This document shows, piece after piece, positions 10,343 through 20,726 of a stretch of DNA of 64,000 nucleotides. Origin of the DNA: Panicum virgatum. Its lineage: Eukaryota; Streptophyta; Magnoliopsida; Poales; Poaceae. Within the stretch, counting starts at the first letter, position 1; each line of letters starts with the position of its first letter. The translations under genes and the position numbers were made by a program. The notes beneath the pieces are model-generated. The model was given only the letters and a program-made list of their open reading frames with translations. It did not search any database and was not told the DNA's origin. The DNA lies in the NCBI RefSeq assembly GCF_016808335.1, contig NC_053138.1, positions 57,752,951-57,816,950 on the forward strand, given 5' to 3'.

Positions 10343-12529
10343 ATGGGCTCCTCCTACGACCCCTCCCCGTCCCCCGGCGCCGGCGCCGGCGCCGACGACC
10401 TCGCCTTCTACCTCTCCGACCTCGGCCCCGCCTCCCCCTCCGCCTACCTCGACCTCCCGCCCACCCCGCAGCACGAGAAACCTCAGCAGCAGCCGCAGCA
10501 GTACCCCCAGCCCAACGGCGGGGCCGCGGCGTCGCCGGAGGACATGGTGCTCCCCTTCATCTCCCGCATGCTCATGGAGGAGGACATCGACGATAAGTTC
10601 TTCTACGACTACCCCGACCACCCGGCGCTGCTCCAGGCGCAGCAGCCCTTCCTCGACATCCTCTCCGACGACGCCTCCTCCTCGTCCCCGTCCGCCGCCC
10701 GCAGCGGCGCCACCCACCCCTCCACCTCCTCCTCCGACGCGGCCTCCGATGCCGCCGCAGCCAACGTGCCCCTCACCCCCGCCGCCGTCGACTCCTACGC
10801 CCCGTTCAACGGCTTCGACCTCGACCCCGCCGCCTTCTTCAGCGCCGGGGCCAACTCCGACCTCATGAGCTCCGCCTTCCTCAAGGGCATGGAGGAGGCC
10901 AACAAGTTCCTCCCCAGCCAGGACAAGCTCGTCATCGACCTCGACCCGCCCGACGACGCCAAGAGGTTCGTCCTCCCGGCCGAGAACAAGCTCGCGGCAT
11001 CCGGGTTCAACGGCGCTGCTCCCGCTGCCGCGGTGGCCGTGAAGGTGGAGGAGGCGGTCGTGGCGGCGCCTGATACGGTGCCGGGCGGCGTCGGCGGCGT
11101 CGGGGGCCGCGGACGGAAGAACCGGTTCGACGGCGAGGAGGACGACCTGGAGATGGACCGCCGGAGCAGCAAGCAGAGCGCGCTGCAGGGGGACGCCGAC
11201 CAGGGGGACGTCTTCGACAAGTACATGATCACCTCCCACGAGATGTGCGTCGAGCAGATGGAGAAGCTGCGGATCGCCATGCAGGAGGAGGCTGCCAGGA
11301 AGGACGCGGCCGCGGGCGGTGGGAACGGCAAGGCTAAGGCCAAAGGAGGAGGGCGCCGCGGCGGGAGGGAGGTTGTGGACCTGCGCACGCTGCTCATCCA
11401 CTGCGCACAGGCAGTCGCCACCGACGACCGCCGCAGTGCCACCGAGCTGCTCAAGCAGATCAAGCAGCATGCCAGCCCGCAGGGGGACGCCACGCAGCGC
11501 CTTGCCCACTGCTTTGCCGAGGGCCTGCAGGCGCGGCTCGCCGGCACGGGTAGCATGGTGTACCAGTCGCTGATGGCCAAGCGCACGTCCGCGGTCGACA
11601 TACTCCAGGCATACCAGCTGTACATGGCTGCCATCTGCTTCAAGAAGGTGGTATTCATCTTCTCAAACCAGACCATCTACAATGCATCCCTGGGTAAGAA
11701 GAAGATACATATCGTCGATTATGGGATACATTATGGCTTCCAGTGGCCATGCTTCCTGCGACAGATAGCATGCAGGGAGGGTGGGCCTCCGGAGGTGAGG
11801 ATTACTGGCATTGATCTTCCCCAGCCAGGATTCCGCCCGACTCAGCGCATTGAGGAGACCGGGCGCCGGCTCAGCAAGTATGCCCAAGAGTTTGGTGTGC
11901 CATTCAAGTACCAGGTGATTGCAGCGTCCAAGATGGAGACCATCCGTGCTGAGGATCTGAACCTTGACCCAGAGGAGGTGCTCATTGTGAACTGCATTTA
12001 TCAGTTTAAGAACTTGATGGATGATAGTGTTTTGATTGAAAGCCCAAGGGATGTTGCGCTCAATAACATCAGGAAGATGCGGCCTCATGCATTCATCCAT
12101 GGAATCGTGAATGGCTCGTTCAGTGCTCCGTTCTTTGTGACGAGGTTCCGGGAGGCTCTGTTCTATTACTCGGCCCTGTTTGATGTGCTGGACACAACCA
12201 CCCCAAGAGATAGCAACCAGAGGATGCTGATTGAGCAAAACATCTTTGGGAGGGCTGCCCTGAATGTCATTGCGTGCGAGGGTACAGATCGTGTGGAGCG
12301 CCCAGAGACATACAAGCAATGGCAGGTGCGGAATCAACGAGCAGGCCTGAAGCAGCTTCCGTTGAACCCTAATATCGTGCAGGTAGTGCGGGACAAGGTC
12401 AAGGAGTGCTACCACAAGGACTTTGTGATTGATATAGATCACCATTGGCTCTTGCAGGGATGGAAGGGCCGCATCCTCTTTGCCATCTCGACATGGGTGG
12501 CAAATGATGATGCTGGTTCTTATTTTTAG
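10343..12529 (+). CDS. GRAS transcription factor, LISCL (SCL9/14/33-like) type
   Basis: Encodes 728 residues in one exon. GRAS proteins are plant nuclear transcriptional regulators; the LISCL group includes activators of stress and detoxification promoters. Visible parts: an acidic, low-complexity N-terminus; the LISCL signature SSAFLKGMEEANKFLP at 176-191; a Gly/Lys/Arg-rich linker at 325-342; then the GRAS domain at about 343-719. That domain has leucine-rich region I (VVDLRTLLIHCAQAVATDD), VHIID as IHIVDYGIHYGFQW (455-468), PFYRE around 568-616 and a SAW end (WLLQGWKGRILFAISTW). The ATG at 10343 starts the usual LISCL-like N-terminus. The frame stays open upstream to an ATG at 10055, which would add 96 low-complexity residues and is unlikely. 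GC is very high in the 5' half and falls in the 3' half, as in many grass genes. No lesions seen. Confidence 0.95.
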   Translation: MGSSYDPSPSPGAGAGADDLAFYLSDLGPASPSAYLDLPPTPQHEKPQQQPQQYPQPNGGAAASPEDMVLPFISRMLMEEDIDDKFFYDYPDHPALLQAQQPFLDILSDDASSSSPSAARSGATHPSTSSSDAASDAAAANVPLTPAAVDSYAPFNGFDLDPAAFFSAGANSDLMSSAFLKGMEEANKFLPSQDKLVIDLDPPDDAKRFVLPAENKLAASGFNGAAPAAAVAVKVEEAVVAAPDTVPGGVGGVGGRGRKNRFDGEEDDLEMDRRSSKQSALQGDADQGDVFDKYMITSHEMCVEQMEKLRIAMQEEAARKDAAAGGGNGKAKAKGGGRRGGREVVDLRTLLIHCAQAVATDDRRSATELLKQIKQHASPQGDATQRLAHCFAEGLQARLAGTGSMVYQSLMAKRTSAVDILQAYQLYMAAICFKKVVFIFSNQTIYNASLGKKKIHIVDYGIHYGFQWPCFLRQIACREGGPPEVRITGIDLPQPGFRPTQRIEETGRRLSKYAQEFGVPFKYQVIAASKMETIRAEDLNLDPEEVLIVNCIYQFKNLMDDSVLIESPRDVALNNIRKMRPHAFIHGIVNGSFSAPFFVTRFREALFYYSALFDVLDTTTPRDSNQRMLIEQNIFGRAALNVIACEGTDRVERPETYKQWQVRNQRAGLKQLPLNPNIVQVVRDKVKECYHKDFVIDIDHHWLLQGWKGRILFAISTWVANDDAGSYF

Positions 12530-12865
12530 CTGTTTTTTCAATATGTTGTCTACAAATATAGGTTTAGGTGTGTCATCTAGATATATCTAGTGACAGTGTG
12601 TTCTGTATGGCCCAGTGAATGGCCATGGTTCCGTGGGTTCCTTGACTCGAGGTATGCCTAATCAGAATTCAACATGGACCTGTTCTTTCCATGGGAGATT
12701 GTTTTGCTGATTCATGTGATTCACTGAGGAACATGGTTAACAGAAGATGTGAGGGATCAGAAGCAGAAGGCATGCAGAAATCCATGCTTTGATGTAATGT
12801 GAAATAGATGTTTATTATGCAGTCGTGTTTCTGCTTAGTGCTATTTAGTAGAATTTAGACTTAGG

Positions 12866-13680
12866 TCCTGCTCTGGATCATGTTGGCTGCAGTATCACTT
12901 GCGAGTTGTGATCAATCCAGTCAGCTGATTAGGTTGTAATGGCAGTCCGGTGCTTGCTGCACTAGCATTGTATGATAAAGCGCTGAAACTAGATGTTCTG
13001 TTCATTGGAGCTCTTTCCTGATGGGCATGTGCTACATATTCATACATGATTCATCTTCATTGAGTCAAATGCTTTTGGGGTACGTATATGTTGGGTTGAT
13101 GCGGTAAAGGAATAAGGTTAATTCTGAATCGTGTCGCAATATTGGATTCTTGGAATTGTTCATTGGTCAGATTATGTGCCTATTATCAAGATGCCATTAT
13201 CTGTTGTACAAGTGTTAATATTGCTTTCCAGGCTCTGTTGTGACTTGTGAGTTCAGCAATACAGGCTAACCATTTTTGTCTCTTCTGATTCTGTGAGGCT
13301 GTGACGATGACTGCAACGAAATCTGTCATTGAATGATACTAATCCACTGACAGACATCCCGATGGAGAGAGGAAGAGAACGCTTGCTGTCAGCCTTAATC
13401 AGGAGATTTGTGATGATTCCATGTATCCTGATATAATTGCACTGTGAATCCCCAGCACCAGGTCAAACGCGCACAGCTCACAGGTTGGAATTCGTCAAAG
13501 ACAAAGTATTAAGGCGTCAGGTTTTGTTATACTATACCATAACAATAATAGTACTAGGTATGGACAGAGCGGGAGTGTACCTGAACTGCTGACCGAAATC
13601 ATTGGAAAATGCAGGACGGGATTGCGAGAATAACCTTGAAAATCGTTGCACATGGCATTGATCTGGTGAGACCTGTACAA
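12866..13680 (+). repeat. Tandem 3'-flank unit A behind the GRAS gene
   Basis: This unit begins GGTCCTGCTCTGGATCATG-like and ends near GGTGAGACCTG. It is matched in order by 13691-14768: the CTGCAGTATCA stretch, AGCATTGTATGAT, a TTCATG...GATTCATCTTCA stretch, the CAGGAGATTTGTGATG stretch, and CCTGAACTGCTG with AAAATGCAGG. It is non-coding. The first 340 bp after the GRAS stop (12530-12865) are its probable 3' UTR. Confidence 0.6.
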
Positions 13681-13690
13681 TCTGGACTCG

Positions 13691-14768
13691 GGTCCTGGTC
13701 TGGAATCTAGATTATGTTCGCTGCAGCATCAGTTGTTCTTGTGATTAATCCATTCAGTTGATCAGGTTTTAATAGACAATTGTTTCTTTGTGTCAGCTTC
13801 TTATGCATTGCCTCAGACTATAGCATTGTATGATGAAAGTGATGAAGCCTGCGCCTGTCTGTCTAAGCTGTTTCAGTTCGTACATGAATCCAGATGGCAC
13901 GTCTTATCATTCAAATACGATTCATGTTCAATGAATCATGTATTTTGATAGCCGACATATTGGTTTTGATGCATTAAAGAAATTAGGATATTTTCTGAAT
14001 TGTGGTTGTTGGAATTGTTCAGTATTCAGGCTACACCTACTAGACAATTACTAGGACATCCTCTTCCGTTGCTGTACAAACAAGTGTCTTTGCGAGTTCA
14101 GACTACATATAAAGTCTGGCCTAGTGCTGTTCTGTACATGGGAATAATAATTCAAGTTCAATAGAACAATTGTTTTCTGCTACATGTTAATGTAGTAAAG
14201 AAATTAGATATTCCCTGCCAAAAACATCAAATTCTAGGATGCACTCATCAATTGTTGTACTACAAGTCTGTTCTTATGGTCATCTTGTTTCGGGCCGACC
14301 ATCCATTCCTTTCACTTCACACCAATCACCAGTCCACCTGTTGTGAGTCCAGGCAGTGTGACGAGGACGTATTTTCTTCATCATACTGAATACAGTCACT
14401 GAATGTATTACTCCTGCACTGAGGAAGATAAGCAGTTTTCTGCCGTAATCAGGAGATTTGTGATGGGTCCATGCGTGACGTCATGGCTCCGGTCATCCCA
14501 ACACCTACTTTAGGTGTGGTTGCACATGCAACGGCCACTGCACAAGCTCACAAAGTTGGAACTCGTCAAAGTATTCAGAGTAGAGTTTGTTATACCATCA
14601 CAGTATGCCAGATACAGTATATCTTCAGAACAAATAATAGGCGCTGTCCGATACCGCACCTGAACTGCTGGACACAGACACAGCCCTTGAAAATGCAGGG
14701 CAGAACCGTGAGATCCTTGAAGATCCTTGAGCATGGCACTGAGATGCTGAGACCTGAAGCCACCAAAA
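13691..14768 (+). repeat. Tandem 3'-flank unit B
   Basis: A diverged second copy of unit A with extra internal sequence. A shorter third copy follows at about 15005-15130 (TGTCAGGTTTGCTATAC through GGTGAGGCCTGAAACG). The ORFs in these units (up to 134 codons) are not conserved between copies and are not genes. Confidence 0.6.
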
Positions 14769-17266
14769 GAAGACCAAGGGGTCGTAGTGGTAGTGGTATA
14801 AAACATGAGAAGCGTGGGACATTCATGGCACCTGTCGATCCAAGTGCCAAAAAAAGGGGTCTGACTACAAGCTAGAGTCCATCAGTTTGTCTGCATCGAT
14901 GGAACCCTCAACAAATTAATCGTAGACAAATCAGGAGTTGGAATTGATCAAATGATCCACTTTTCTTCTTCTTCTTCTTCTTTTATATACAATTGCAGGA
15001 GGGGTGTCAGGTTTGCTATACTAGTGCATCATTTGGATACCTGAACACAATCCGTGAAAATAATCCAGGACAAGATTATGGGAATATCTCCTTGCACATG
15101 GCACCGAGCTGGTGAGGCCTGAAACGATCAGAGCTCAGAGCAAAAGTTACCTGCAGAAGATGAGCAGCACGAGACATTCAGAGCACCTGCCTCTGATCCT
15201 GAACGACAGATAGGAGGAAAAAACATAAACAAGTGGTTTGACTACGAGCACAGGATCCACGGGTTCATCCGTATCCATGGAATCTTCAGGCAAGACAAAT
15301 ACTTGCACTTGGGATAGTGATCTTCTGTGATTTTCCAAGTTGTCAATTGGAAACCAAAACGAATATAATGACAGTCAGAGATTATTCTAACTGGGTGGGC
15401 TGGGAGACCTGATGGACTGACCCTGACCTGGCGAGGATATTAAAATGGCTGACGGTGGCATTCAGAGAAAACTGTCCCGACAGGAACAGGATACGAGGCT
15501 TTGCGACTCGTGAGGTTGTATGATTGTGAAGGTTTAGACAGGCTTCTTGTGCAAGAATGCGAGTTCTAGAAGTCAACAGAGCTCGGGTTGGTTTAAGTGG
15601 GTGAGCATGTGAAGTTTGTGATATAAGAAGATTAGGGGAAAAAAGAGGGTAGGTCAATGTATTTGAAAATGGGAGATACTGTTTGATTCAGTTTTACTTA
15701 CTAAATTAAATTTTCAACTTCATTTATCTTATGGTGTTTATTATTCATGAGAAACACAAATCACTAGTAGAGGTTAATATATGAGCCCATGATTCTAATT
15801 CAGTATACCAGAATCTACAAATCGGTAGGCCTGATACTCGGTGGAAAGCTATGGAGCTTGATATGGGAGTCATCAATTCCAAAAAGGATTGAGGTCTACC
15901 TGGAGTTTAAACAGACTTGCTGTTGAATAATACGAGAAATCTTCTTGGTATATGGGCATTGGGCGTCACAGTTGTTAAGCTACGGATACAGCCTTCAACT
16001 TATCCGATAGTCTTTCTGATCTCGTTGGTGCTAGTTCATCAGGAAGAAGAGGTCAGTGCACGCATGGGCCACGCTCGCCGCGAATGGTTGTTGGTTTTTA
16101 AACGCCTCGGCTTCTCGATGGGCTCGGGCCATGATCTGATTTTTCTTTTTGAAGAAAACGATCTGATGTTTGGTGCTTCTACGAAAAGCTCACGCCTAGT
16201 ACCAATAAGGCCCATAAGTGTTTAGGTGCCGAGTGCCGACCTTATTTAGCTGTCAGAAATTTAGATTTCAGCCCACGTGTAGGCACACCGCGTGATAATA
16301 CATTTGTTAAGGTAAATAATGCAGGCTCAAAACTTGATGGATTGTGTCTTCTGGTTCTGGTCTCTTTGATCATGTCGCATCAGGCAGAAAAGGTCATGCC
16401 AGTGCTTGCAGCAGCCCAGCAGCTGCCATCACCAGGCTATACATACACCTGCAGGATCGGAAAGGCAAATGAACTACCAGCACAACCCCCAACTCCACAA
16501 TATGCATGACTCTTGTCTTGAGTACTGTCAGAAGAACTTCCTTCAGATTTCACGAAGCAGCTTTCCTCGTGTGTGACAGAGAAAGATTTTCATTAGTAGT
16601 ACTGGCACATATAAACTATAAACCGACTGGATTTAAATCGATAAATCCTTGTCCAAAAAGCTTGGCTGGAGGAATACATCACATTTGGGGAACACAATTA
16701 CAGAGAGAACTTTGAAGAACATTATCGTTGTTGAAAGATACTTGAATGACACAGAAGAGATTAAAATACAAAAGCATCAAACATCACGACCGAACATGTG
16801 ATGGAAGCCTAGAACAACCTCTGTGAAACCAATCCCAGGTTGCAGGTTGGAGCTTCATGGCTATCTCGACAGCGTGTTGTTGGCAAGCGGCTCTGAATAT
16901 CGGCGACGCGGCATCAAATCAAGTTTATTTGTCTGGGAGAAGCTAAAAGATTATGGTAGAGGCGACCCATCAGCTGCAGATATTCGCTAAGTGCGAGTAC
17001 AGCACATAACACAACCGATGCTGTGAGGCAAGAGGTGCCCGTCCATTCAGAGCTCATAGAGATCTCGTTTTACAAATGAGCAGGAGTTCCTCTGCCTGTA
17101 TTGGGGAAAAAAACAATAGGACAGTTGGGTGGAATGGGCAGCGGAACCACAACCACACAATATTATTACGTCACAGCGTCACCCATGGAATCGGTGCAGG
17201 TGATGAATGATAACAGCATGGTTTTAGGTGCCGTGATCCTAGAGAGAAGAAATCCGTACCTTGCAA
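14314..17266 (+). repeat. Segmental duplication, copy 1
   Basis: Closely similar over its whole length to 28575-32528. Shared landmarks include the GTGTGACGAGGACGTATTTTC stretch, CACAAAGTTGGAACTCGTCA, TTCAGGCAAGACAAATACTT, the GATAATACA...GTTAAG stretch, CCAGGCTATACATACACC and the TTGGGGAAAAAAAC stretch. It begins inside tandem unit B and stops where the LTR at 17267 begins. It lacks the two insertions found in copy 2 (31027-31819 and 32228-32429). No gene is recognised within it. Confidence 0.85.
16133..16167. repeat. T-rich micro-insertion with 8-bp direct repeats
   Basis: GATCTGAT at 16133-16140 and 16160-16167 flanks a 19-nt T-rich then A-rich spacer. The equivalent place in copy 2 (near 30295) reads CATGAACTGATGTTCG with no spacer and a single target, so it supplies an empty site. 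Confidence 0.5.
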
Positions 17267-19874
17267 CGTCACACCATGAAGTTTTTGAATTTCAGGATGT
17301 GATTAAAATTAAAAATAAAATAACATTTTTTTTCATAATTCTAAATTTTTTCCAACATTTATTTTCTTCACAGGGAAATTATTATAAAAGAAAATAAATT
17401 GGTTGATTTTTTCTAAATTAAATAAGGATGTTTGGTTTGGTTTGCATTCATGCTGCAGTGCATTGTTTATTTGTTTGGATTTCAATTTGAATTTGAATTC
17501 CTTGAATTCGAATTTTAATTGAATGTGTTTGTTTTTTCTCAAGAAAATGTAAAACCTTTTCTCTTTCCTCTACACGTTTTCAGCCCACACCTTCCCTTTT
17601 CTTTTTCCTTCCCCGGCCCAACCGGCAGCCCGACCCGCTCCGCCTCCCTCTCTCTCCCCTCCACTGCCGCGCGAGGCCCGCATGTCAGGGTCATCCCCTT
17701 CCTCGTGCGCGGGCAGGACTCTGCCGAGTCCGCCTCGACCTCGCGTCGCCCGCACCGTCTCGGTGTGGCCCGCACGCCAAGGGCATCGGCCCAGCCTATA
17801 AAAGGCGCCTCCCGTGCCCCCTTGACCTCCATCGACGCCGCCGCCTTTTTCCGCTCGCCAAAACCCTAGCCCGAGCCACAGCCGCGCCATTGTTGAGCTT
17901 GGAACTCGGAGTCGCCGCCGCACCGCTGTTTCGTCGCTCCCCTCACGAATTCGAGCCCGCCCGGAGTTTCGCGTTGAGGTGGGGATTCTCTTCGACCCGT
18001 TCTCTCCCTCTCTCTCGCTCTGCTACGCCCGGAGATGCTCGACGGAGCACCGCGCCGCTGCTCCGCCGCTGCGCCCGCTCTCCGCCATGTCTGCGCCACG
18101 CGCAAGCCCCGCCGTTGCGTTCACCGCGTCGCGCGCATGCTCCCCGTCCAAGCCTCGCGTCAAATCCTAGCCGGACGGCCGTTTTTGGCCTGCGCCGGCG
18201 AAGCGCCGCTGCCCCGACCTCACTGCCGGCGCTCTGCGTCGTCGCTAGCGCCGCCCGCCTTGTCCCAGCCGTCCGATCGAGATCGGGTGGCCCAGATTAG
18301 ATTCAACTCAAGTCAAACCTAACCCTTACCGGTCAACTGTGGTACTTTTGCAAAAGAGCCCCTCGGTTTTATCAAAATTAACCCGCCATCCGAGCTAGTT
18401 GAAACTATTTACAAGACAGTCTTTTCTTTTCTGTTTTAACCCCTGGACTTTTCTAAAATAGAACCCGCCGTCCTTAGCCTGTAGTTTTGCTAGCTAACCC
18501 CTGTAGTTTAGGTTTAATCTCATTTTAGTCCCTGGTTTCTTTAGAGCTAGCCCCTGGAAGTTTAAATCTATCGCAAACAAGTCCCTGATGCACTGTTTTA
18601 GCCATAACTTCTTCGTTTTAGCTCCGTTTTCATCGATTCTTGTGCTCACGTGATCCTTGTGACGTGTGCAATAGCTTTATAACCTTTTTATCCTCTGTGA
18701 GCACACTTTGTTGTGTCTCACAAATATTTTTTTCCATTAGTCCTTAACCATTTGGTTAATCACGAATAAATCCTTACTCATTGTTTATCCCATAGTTTCC
18801 ACGTCCTAGCTCCGTTTTCCGTGTTTCTTGCGCTCTCGTAACCGTAGCAGCGAGCTCTATCCTTTAGTATGCTCTTTTAAAGCCTTTCTTTTGTTCTGGG
18901 TATTGTTCTTATATGTATCTTGTTGTTTGCTTTGTATGTTTTCCCATGATTGCTTTGAGTAGAAGGATCGCTGTTCGAAGATTGAAGAATCAAGTTCTCC
19001 AAGTGAGCAAGAGCTGAAGGGCAGTAAGATTAGCTTTTCGTTGGTGAAAGGCAAGTGACCCTAACCATCCTGCTATCTATACTTATTTACAAGAGCACTA
19101 TAATTTAATTGGAACATGGAGAACCACCCAAGAAAACCGTACAACCACAATACTATATGGCTCTGGTCTTGGCTAAGTAATTAGATGAACTATATGTTGT
19201 GTTGGGGTTGTTTTGCTTGGTGGTTATGAGTTTGTGTTGTGGAGCGGGTGAAGGAAGTTGTGTCTTCTGAGGGACCGCAAAGGCAGGGACCAACACATAC
19301 ATATAGGGATTCTTCGGAAAGGCCTCGTAGCGTCCCTATGCAATCACACCTCGGAAGTGTGGTATTGTGCCTAGCTAGCACATTGCGTGGTTGGGTTCAA
19401 AGTTCTTCGGAACTTTTACGCGAATTGTGGTGAAAGTGTACAATCTCTGCAGAGTTAAAACTAACCGGTTAGCCGTGCTCATGGTCAAAAGCGGCTTGGA
19501 CCCTCACATGATTAATAAACTTAAAGATGGATATAAATCACTTTCTGGTTATTTTTTGTGGCCTTGCTGAGTACCAACCATAAGTGTACTCACCCTTGCT
19601 TACTGCTGCTCAGAAGGAGAAAGTTGTGGTGAAGTCTTTTTGAAGATGTTGCTGAGTTCTAGGCGTACACAACCCCCAGTCGATTGCCTGTGAAGTTTGG
19701 AGTCTCCGTTTCCAGGATAAGTTGTAAACTCTGATAGTCTTTTAGTTGTTGTTTTTCTCCTTTTCGTGATACTGTACTGATTAATTCACTTATAATGTCT
19801 ATATATGCATGAAACTTGATCCTGGCATACATATAGATATGCATTCGGTTTTGTCCTTAAAGCCGGGTGTGACA
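17267..19874 (+). mobile_element. Gypsy LTR (Tekay/Del-like), 5' LTR of a truncated element
   Basis: The ends GTCACACC and GGTGTGACA are inverted copies; the first T of the expected TGTCACACC has become C. A TATAAAAG box lies at 17797-17804 and a primer binding site follows at 19879. A CTCTGCAGAGTT palindrome and the CTTGCTGAGTAC...GTACTCACC stretch are shared with the solo LTR at 41864, pointing to the same lineage. It sits at the end of duplication copy 1. The matching 3' LTR is missing, so the element was cut by recombination or deletion. Confidence 0.75.
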
Positions 19875-19878
19875 GAAG

Positions 19879-19890
19879 TGGTATCAGAGC
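19879..19890 (+). other. Primer binding site, initiator-Met tRNA type
   Basis: TGGTATCAGAGC lies four bases after the LTR end and matches the complement of the 3' end of plant initiator methionine tRNA. It fixes the element's orientation as plus. Only about 220 bp of internal sequence follow before a different element begins near 20110. Confidence 0.85.
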
Positions 19891-20109
19891 TGTATCGACT
19901 ATAGGACGTAAGTCTAGATAGCAATAGTCCGGTAAGTCGTGTTTGTTTCCTGGAGTGGTCCGGAGCCCTGTGTAGTGCCTTAGGCTGGTTCCGCACCCTA
20001 AGCCTACACACTCCACCACTCTGTACTAGCCTGGGGGGCCGGTCCAGAATAGGTCCCACGGGCCTGCTACTAAGCTGTGACTTTGAGTGGTACGCAGGTT
20101 AAGTCTTGA

Positions 20110-20560
20110 CTGGTGGTAGTTAGCCTCAAACCATTGAGCCTACCTATCAGGGGGTCCCGGCATCCGCTTTAAGGCTTCATGCAGATCGATGTCCAGTTTT
20201 TGTGGTAGACAGACTCAAAACAACTGAGCCTGTCTCCCAGGGGGCTCGGAGCGTTCGCTTTGAGCCAGACATCACGGATCGATTCTGCATGCGTCAAACA
20301 GCTAAGTTGCAGTATCATTACTACCATACAAGCGAGTTTGATTTTCCTCTCTGTAGTTTTTTTTGCTATACAGGGAATAAGTCGCTCGTTCGAGTTGCAA
20401 TTTATGCTACACCTATGCCCAAGGATGCTTGCTCGACCTCATACGGGGGCCCGGAGTGTCTTCTTCGGCTCTGATGGCAGATAGGTCCTAACAACTGAAC
20501 TTATCTACCAGGGGGCCAGGGCGTCGGGGTGCTGCATACCGCAAACCACAGCAACTGACA
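20110..20560 (+). repeat. Degenerate repeats in the 3' part of a Tat-like Gypsy element
   Basis: Three diverged units share the pattern (A/C)AACTGAGCCTGTCTCCCAG then GGGG and a CCGCTT/TCGCTTT stretch. They start at about 20110, 20200 and 20472. Such repeats are known between pol and the antisense ORF of Tat/Retand elements. The units are imperfect and irregularly spaced. Confidence 0.5.
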
Positions 20561-20726
20561 AACAGCTAAGTTGAAATTTTTTTCTATTCAAAATTTCAAC
20601 AAGTACAATGTTTTTACATCTGCAAAAAACAAAACAAAAGTGCTACTGCTGTGATGGACCAGCTCCGGAATCTGTAGGCTCACGCTTGAAGTAAGCAGCG
20701 ACGAAGTCGACGACGTCCCACACGCC

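Noticed and set aside
10310..11509. 399-codon minus-strand ORF opposite the GRAS gene
   Set aside because: It is the complement of a very GC-rich coding sequence, with low-complexity Gly/Val/Leu composition and no domain. The same holds for 11676-10795 and 12541-11663.
14471..14875. 134-codon ORF in tandem unit B
   Set aside because: The frame is not kept in the paralogous copy at 28.7 kb, so it is not under coding constraint.
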